This document shows, piece after piece, positions 58,235-64,000 of a stretch of DNA of 64,000 nt; position 1 is the stretch's first letter, and each line of letters starts with the position of its first letter. Under the pieces are notes generated by a model. That model was not told the DNA's origin. It worked only from the letters and a program-made list of their open reading frames with translations, and did not search any database. This DNA is from Coriaria nepalensis. Taxonomy: Eukaryota > Streptophyta > Magnoliopsida > Cucurbitales > Coriariaceae. The stretch is from NCBI GenBank assembly GCA_027186245.1, contig CP114498.1, positions 8,425,001-8,489,000 of the forward strand. Reading direction: 5' to 3'. Position numbers and translations under genes: made by a program.

Positions 58235-61200
58235 ATGCAAGCTTCGACGTATGCAGTCAAAGTTGACGTGGGATTTGGGGGTCAGAAACGGAGGGCTTCT
58301 CTCAATTTTGGTGAAATTAGGAGAAGGAGTTTAGGATTGGGGAATCCCTGCATGACTGGTAGGGCTGCTTGCTGCGGCTTAGGCATTAGCTCCGTTTCTA
58401 TGGAGACTGAGCTTAGCCGTGTTGGAACTGCCTTTGATGGCATTTTCCGTTCTTCTACTAAGCATAGATTACTCAAGGCTCAGGCTTCTGGTTTGTTAAA
58501 CTGCCTTTTAATTTGATTCGCTTTAGATTATTAGCTTTGGAATGATTTTTTTTGAAGGTGACTTAGTGATTGTATTTCTTACTCTTGTTCTCATTGGACG
58601 CGTATGGTAATTTGTCTTTTGCAGCTGAAGATCTTGAGAGTTTTGTTCCTGCCAAACCTCAAGAAAACTCTTCTGGAACAGTTTTGCCTTATGTTGGCGT
58701 TGCTTGTTTGGGAGCCATTTTGTTTGGTTATCACCTCGGGTATATGTTAATTTCAGTCAATCTGTTTATTTAGTACTATCCATTGAGTATTTGTGCCTAG
58801 TGATGCATCATTATATAATAGATTGGTTTTCAGAAAATTTATTGGAAGCAAGATGTATATGAAATTACTTGGGAAGAAAAAAAAACCCAAAACAGGGTAA
58901 TCTTATAGGTTGTTCTTGGGGCTCACACTGGTATTCTTTGTTTGATGCAGGGTTGTAAATGGCGCACTTGAATATCTCGCCAAGGATCTCGGGATTGTTG
59001 AAAATACTGTAATACAAGGTAAGGAGCAATTTTCTTGATGAAAAAATTGAGTACTCTTGCATTATGAAATGAATTTTTTTTCCCTGCTTCCCGTGTGTGT
59101 AATTTTGTATTTTCTAGTATATAAGGGTAACATCCGCCACCATTTTCTAGAAAATCCCAACTCCTAGGGTATGAAGTATTACTTTTTAATCAGTGTCCTT
59201 TCTTATATTTTAGATTAATGGAATAAGGCTGTTTTTACTTCTAATTATCTGGCTCTTATGTTTCCACAATATAACTTGTTGTGTAGGATGGATTGTTAGT
59301 ACGCTCCTTGCTGGTGCCACTATTGGGTCATTCACTGGTGGATCACTGGCCGACAAATTTGGCAGAACTAGAACCTTTCAATTGAATGCAATTCCACTCG
59401 CGGTTGGAGCTTTTTTGTGGTATGTTAGTTTGTAATGGAATTTTACATTGTTATTATGCTTATTAGAGACGTTGCTTATAGTTTTGGCTTCAACTTTTCA
59501 GTGCAACTGCCCAGAGTGTGCAGACTATGATAATTGGGCGCTTGCTTGCTGGCATTGGAATTGGCATCTCGTCTGCTATTGTGCCACTTTACATATCTGA
59601 GGTAGTATCTTTTTCTATTTAGATCTTAGAGGCTCCATTCGATTCAATGATGAGTTAGAATGAAAGTGCTCCATATCTGTTAACTTTTTCAATCACTTTT
59701 CAACGAAAGAACTAAGGAAACACACCGCCGCATCAAACTTAGCCTTTAATATTATGTTTATTTTAATATATAAGGTTCCTTTTTGGTGTCTCTGTTTTAC
59801 ATTGTTTGCTATCCTTAACAATCAGATCTCACCAACTGAAATTCGGGGAGCACTGGGATCTGTGAATCAACTTTTTATCTGTATTGGTATTCTTCTGGCG
59901 ATTGTAGCTGGATTACCCTTGGCAGGAAACCCTCTATGGTATATCTTGCACAGTTTTATTATATTGTCTTTTTAGTTTGTGATATAGTCAGTATTGTAGC
60001 TTAAGTTTCTTTTCTACAAGAACTGAGCTAAATACTCTCTTTTCTAAATTCTTCGATGCATTATTCTGTCAAGGATTAATAAACACCATTCCATGGCTAA
60101 AATCTTGATTGTTGTCAACATTTATGTGGCATATAAGTTGTTTGCTTTTTCCCAGATTAATCCATTATATAAGAATTTATACTGTTTCATTATCGAATCT
60201 GCTTCACCAGGTGGAGGACAATGTTTGGCATTGCTCTAGTTCCATCTGTTCTATTGGCAGTAGGAATGGCATTTTCTCCTGAAAGTCCTCGTTGGCTCTA
60301 TCAGGTATTTTTTCCTGAAGCTCTTTGTATAGTCAATGTATTTGTTTGTTTTGTTTTTATTGGTATTGCATTTAGTTTCTTCTTTTCTTTTTTTAAATTA
60401 ATTCTTGGGTATATTCAACATTTTCTGAAGCTTTTTGTTCTTGAACATTTATTGTGCAGCAAGGGAAACTTGCTGAAGCTGAGAAATCTATAAAACTGCT
60501 TTACGGAAAAGATAAAGTTGCTGTAGTTTTGCAAGACTTCATAGTGGCAAGTCAAGGTTCAACAGAACCAGAAGCAGGATGGTTAGATCTATTCAGTAGT
60601 CGCTATTCAAAAGGTATATATCCTATGAAATGTTTTGTAGGAGTTTCAATAAATCTTAAATTGGTTGCTTCAAAATGTTTCTGTGTGTCTCAACACCTTC
60701 GTAGTCTGCTGCTCAACTAAATTTGTATTTTCTTCTTCTTAAATTCGCATTCTCAAGGTGACTAGTAACTATCTTACTGGAAAAACTTTTCATCATTTTT
60801 TCACTAACATATGTCTTGCGGCAGTTGTTAGCGTTGGTGCTGCACTTTTCTTGTTTCAGCAGTTGGCCGGGATAAATGCTGTGGTATATTATTCTACTTC
60901 TGTCTTCCGTAGTGCTGGAATTACATCTGATGTGGCTGCTAGTGCTCTTGTTGGGGCAGCAAATGTTTTTGGTTAGTTGTGTTTTCTCTTTTTCTCGACT
61001 ATCTAATTTCATGTTCCATATGTTCTGTCTATTTGACTGAAAAATCGATAATCTTGCAGGCACAGCTGTTGCGTCTTCCTTGATGGACCGACAAGGAAGA
61101 AAGTATCTTCTACTCACTAGCTTTGGAGGAATGGTAAGGGATTATTAATAGCGATATTCATTTTCATATGTATTGGATGATCGTCAATTTATCTTAAAAT

Positions 61201-62385
61201 TTCTTCTTATGTGCAGTAGTCAATGGCCTCAACCATGGCTACAATACATCTCTCCAAATCAATCTTCCTTGCGATTGATATTGTACTAGACCTCTTTTTC
61301 ACGTCCGAAAGTGTTTCAACATTAGATTTTCCTTGAGTTTTTCTTGTTTGCAATTTTATCCAAATGATATGTTAGATCTTCAGCATTTCTCAGTGAGTTT
61401 CACAGAGTAGACAGATGCTAAGAAAATCCAATTTTGTCGCATCTTACTTGTTTCTTTGTTTTGTTTTCTATTTCTTTCACTGCATCTTGTAATAGAATAT
61501 GTTGATAGTATCCATGATCAATGCCTTTTTTTCGTGTGTACAAAATTTTAGAAAGTTAGTCATAACTCTTGACTGTGCCTAATAGTGCTTTTCTGGGTGT
61601 TACAAAATTTCTGGTTATTTTTACATACTTCAAATTTCAGTTTGTATTTACTACTACTGGACATGGACATGTGCAGTTGCAGATTTCTGCTGTGTTCTTA
61701 CATGCATTTACTTGTTATTAATTCCTAACATCACGTGTGACTTTTGAAGGCTGCTTCCATGCTGCTACTTTCACTAACCTTTAGTTGGATGGCCCTGGCA
61801 CCATATTCCGGAACTCTAGCTGTTTTGGGGACTGTCCTGTAAGATGTTTATCAAACCTTTTTCACAAAAAACTCAACATCTTTGAGACATTCTGATTAAT
61901 TTACTTGGATCAACAACTCTAAAATGTTACAGCTACGTATTATCTTTTTCACTTGGCGCTGGTCCGGTCCCTGCTCTTCTTCTACCCGAGATTTTCGCAT
62001 CTAGAATCAGAGCAAAAGCAGTCTCCCTCTCTTTAGGCATGCATTGGGTAATTCCTATTTTAATAATATATATATATATATATATTTATTAAATTTAATC
62101 TAAGAATCATGGTGAATATCACTTTTTGGATTGGAATTATGATCTCAACTTCTTACATGAAATGCTTCCGTTGACTTTAAATAATGTTCTTATCATACTC
62201 AGATTTCCAACTTCTTCATCGGCCTCTACTTCTTAAGCGTCGTAAATAAGTTTGGCATCAGTTCAGTCTATGTTGGGTTCGCAACTGTCTGTATCCTTGC
62301 TGTCTTGTACATAACCGCAAATGTCGTGGAAACTAAAGGGAGATCCCTGGAGGAAATAGAACGAGCTTTAACCGCATCAACTTGA
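58235..62385 (+). CDS. GLT1: Plastidic glucose transporter 4 (pGlcT)
   Basis: pGlcT exports glucose made by starch breakdown across the chloroplast inner envelope. Thirteen exons: 58235-58490, 58625-58739, 58951-59018, 59287-59419, 59502-59601, 59826-59938, 60211-60304, 60460-60613, 60825-60971, 61060-61133, 61750-61838, 61933-62047, 62203-62385. They total 1641 nt, 546 residues, with every phase consistent. About 95 residues form an N-terminal plastid transit region. The major-facilitator sugar-porter signatures follow: GYHLGVVNGALEYLAKDLG, GSLADKFGRTRTF, GRLLAGIGIGISSAIVPLYISE, PESPRWLY, FQQLAGINAVVYYS, DRQGRK and VETKGRSLEEIE near the end. The predicted profile is twelve membrane spans. 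No lesion seen. Confidence 0.96.
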
Positions 62386-64000
62386 TCGGGTAAAATTTCA
62401 AAGCTATCTATCTATCTCTATCCATCGCATTCATGTGTAGTTAGAGTAAAAACAGCAGCAGTTACTGTGTTCGTGACTGGAAGGTAAGTACTTATCTCTT
62501 TGCCCGTCTTTATATGTTATTAGAAAATTGAACTATGATTGTTAACAATTACTATGTCCATTATGAACATTACTCACAGGTGTGGACTATCTGTGCTTCG
62601 ATTTTTGATCAGATTGAATAAGTTGGACGGTTTCAACAATTTACTCCATTTCTGTTTAATAAAATCTAAGCTTTGCTTTACGATAGTCAATTCGATAGAT
62701 CTTTGGGTGGACTTGGACTAAGTTTAGTCGACCGGTTCCTACCGAATTATGTCTCTTAACTCACAGCAAGAAAAGAAAAAGTGAGGAGAGAATGATAATC
62801 CCAGCATCGATCACAAGACATTTGATTAATTAGAATTGTCAAAAGATTAAACAAAGCTTAATCATTCCTTAAGCTTCGCAAAACATTTTAGTTGAGCAAG
62901 CTAAGTAGCTACTAATTGTCTACTTGAGCTGTAATGGATTAAAATCAACGCAATAAGTAGCTGTTTTGACATGTTAGGTTAAGTAACTAATTGCAATTAT
63001 GTCCGGAAAAACCGGGTTTGAATTAGGTTCTGCTAAAGTCAATTAAAATTTAAACAGGGAATGTTATTTGGTTTTGGCTCGAGACAAAACAGTTTTGACA
63101 CTTAAAACGGTTGATTACAAAACTATAATAAGTGAGAAGACGATTCACGTACGCTTATAGTTTTGCTATTGTCGTATTTGCATGGGAGTTTGACACGTAT
63201 TGTCGACAGGATCTATTCATACATTTTGAAAGCATTGTCCTCTTGTGAGCAATCAAATCAATAGGGGGCTTCACACCTCACTACACATGGTTGGATTGAT
63301 TAACAATATTTGTATTTTGTTTTTAATTCATTTACTTGATTACTTTAAATATATTTTAAAATTTTGGTTTATGAATTGAAATAATCAGTTCCGTAAAAAA
63401 AAAAAAAAATTTAAAAAAATTTAAAAAAATATATATATTATTAGTGATTTTTAAGAGTATTTATTATTAATATGGATGAGTTAAAAAGTTTAAATTAGTT
63501 ATAATTTTAATTAAATTAAGCAAAAAAGATTTTATTCCCACTCAGAGAATTGAACCGAACCAAAGTGACTTTACATGTCTACACCATGCACTTTGCCAAT
63601 AGACACTGTTTCTTTGCAGAAAACTTCAATCTCATGCTTATAAGTAAAATAGTTATACACATATGACTTTCTTTCATCTAGTTGTGAAGTCAAGGTTGCT
63701 AATTATATTGCATGTTGAAGAGTAAAAAATCATTGTTTAACCTTATTACGTAACTTGTCATATACTTAACAAGCGTTAATCAATTGTAGTTAGCTTAGAA
63801 ATGATAATAAAAGCAACCAAATGGTGTACAAAACAAGAGAAGAAAACAAAGTTTTAATCCTTATATTAATTAACAACTAAACTCTTTAAAACCTTGTTAA
63901 CAGCAACTTTCTTACATGATATTATTCTACATCTCTCTCTCTCTTCTTAATTTCTTTGCTCCATCACTTAATTAGCTCTAAACAAACATGGGGATTAATG
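62386..64000. other. 3' flank of GLT1 and intergenic DNA
   Basis: No gene supported. AT-rich tracts lie at 63300-63480. At the very end, AACAAACATGGGGATTAATG follows a CT-rich stretch (63930-63950) and could be the start codon of a plus-strand gene cut by the window (ATG at 63987), but only five codons are visible. Confidence 0.4.

Noticed and set aside
1..64000. CRISPR array, prokaryotic operon, rRNA or tRNA genes
   Set aside because: The sequence is clearly plant nuclear DNA. No spaced direct repeats or recognisable tRNA or rRNA cores were found, although short tRNAs could be missed without a covariance search.

Overview
This window is nuclear DNA from a core eudicot plant, probably a woody species. 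The basis is AT-rich intergenic sequence with short tandem repeats, genes cut into many small GT-AG exons, plant-only families (LBD class II, RbcS, CYP735A, plastidic glucose transporter, TON1-recruiting-motif proteins), a MIR477 hairpin, and LTR retrotransposons primed by initiator Met-tRNA. All exon models were built by eye from splice consensus, phase and remembered family conservation; nothing was aligned by computer.

Layout. 0.7-0.9 kb: a small two-exon hypothetical gene on the minus strand. 2.6-9.3 kb: a divergent pair, RAD23 (minus) and the ER glucosyltransferase ALG6 (plus), sharing an upstream region of about 850 bp. 10.8-11.3 kb: the 5' end of a cytokinin-hydroxylase-type P450 (CYP735A), broken. 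12.8-26.0 kb: a multi-KH RNA-binding protein gene (RCF3/HOS5-like, minus) whose last intron holds a 10.5 kb Ty3/gypsy chromovirus-type element, itself split by a 5 kb Ty1/copia element. 27.7-28.5 kb: a class II LBD transcription factor (minus), followed by a long upstream region with G-boxes, an inverted repeat and a pentamer tandem repeat. 31.9-35.1 kb: an RbcS copy with a recognisable light-type promoter but damaged splice sites, an exon 3 deletion and an old copia remnant in intron 1. 36.4-37.3 kb: a conserved plant protein of unknown function (minus). 39.2-40.2 kb: a 40S ribosomal protein eS7 copy whose first exon seems disconnected. 40.9-41.9 kb: a broken phosphomannose isomerase gene (minus). 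45.2-45.4 kb: MIR477 with its own TATA box. 47.1-47.8 kb: a Ser-rich plant-specific protein. 48.1-48.8 kb: a fold-back type repeat. 50.9-53.4 kb: a TRM/DUF4378 protein. 53.8-55.4 kb: an organellar peptidyl-tRNA hydrolase (minus). 58.2-62.4 kb: the plastidic glucose transporter pGlcT/GLT1.

The genes form no operon-like unit; they are mostly independent housekeeping or regulatory genes. The most striking structure is the nested retrotransposon pair. Both LTR pairs read as identical, so both insertions look young. The outer element landed immediately after base +5 of a 5' splice site, and its own terminal bases keep the donor matching GTATGT, which may explain how a gene can tolerate a 10.5 kb insertion at its donor. 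A second theme is decay: four gene copies between 10 and 42 kb are damaged, next to intact single genes.
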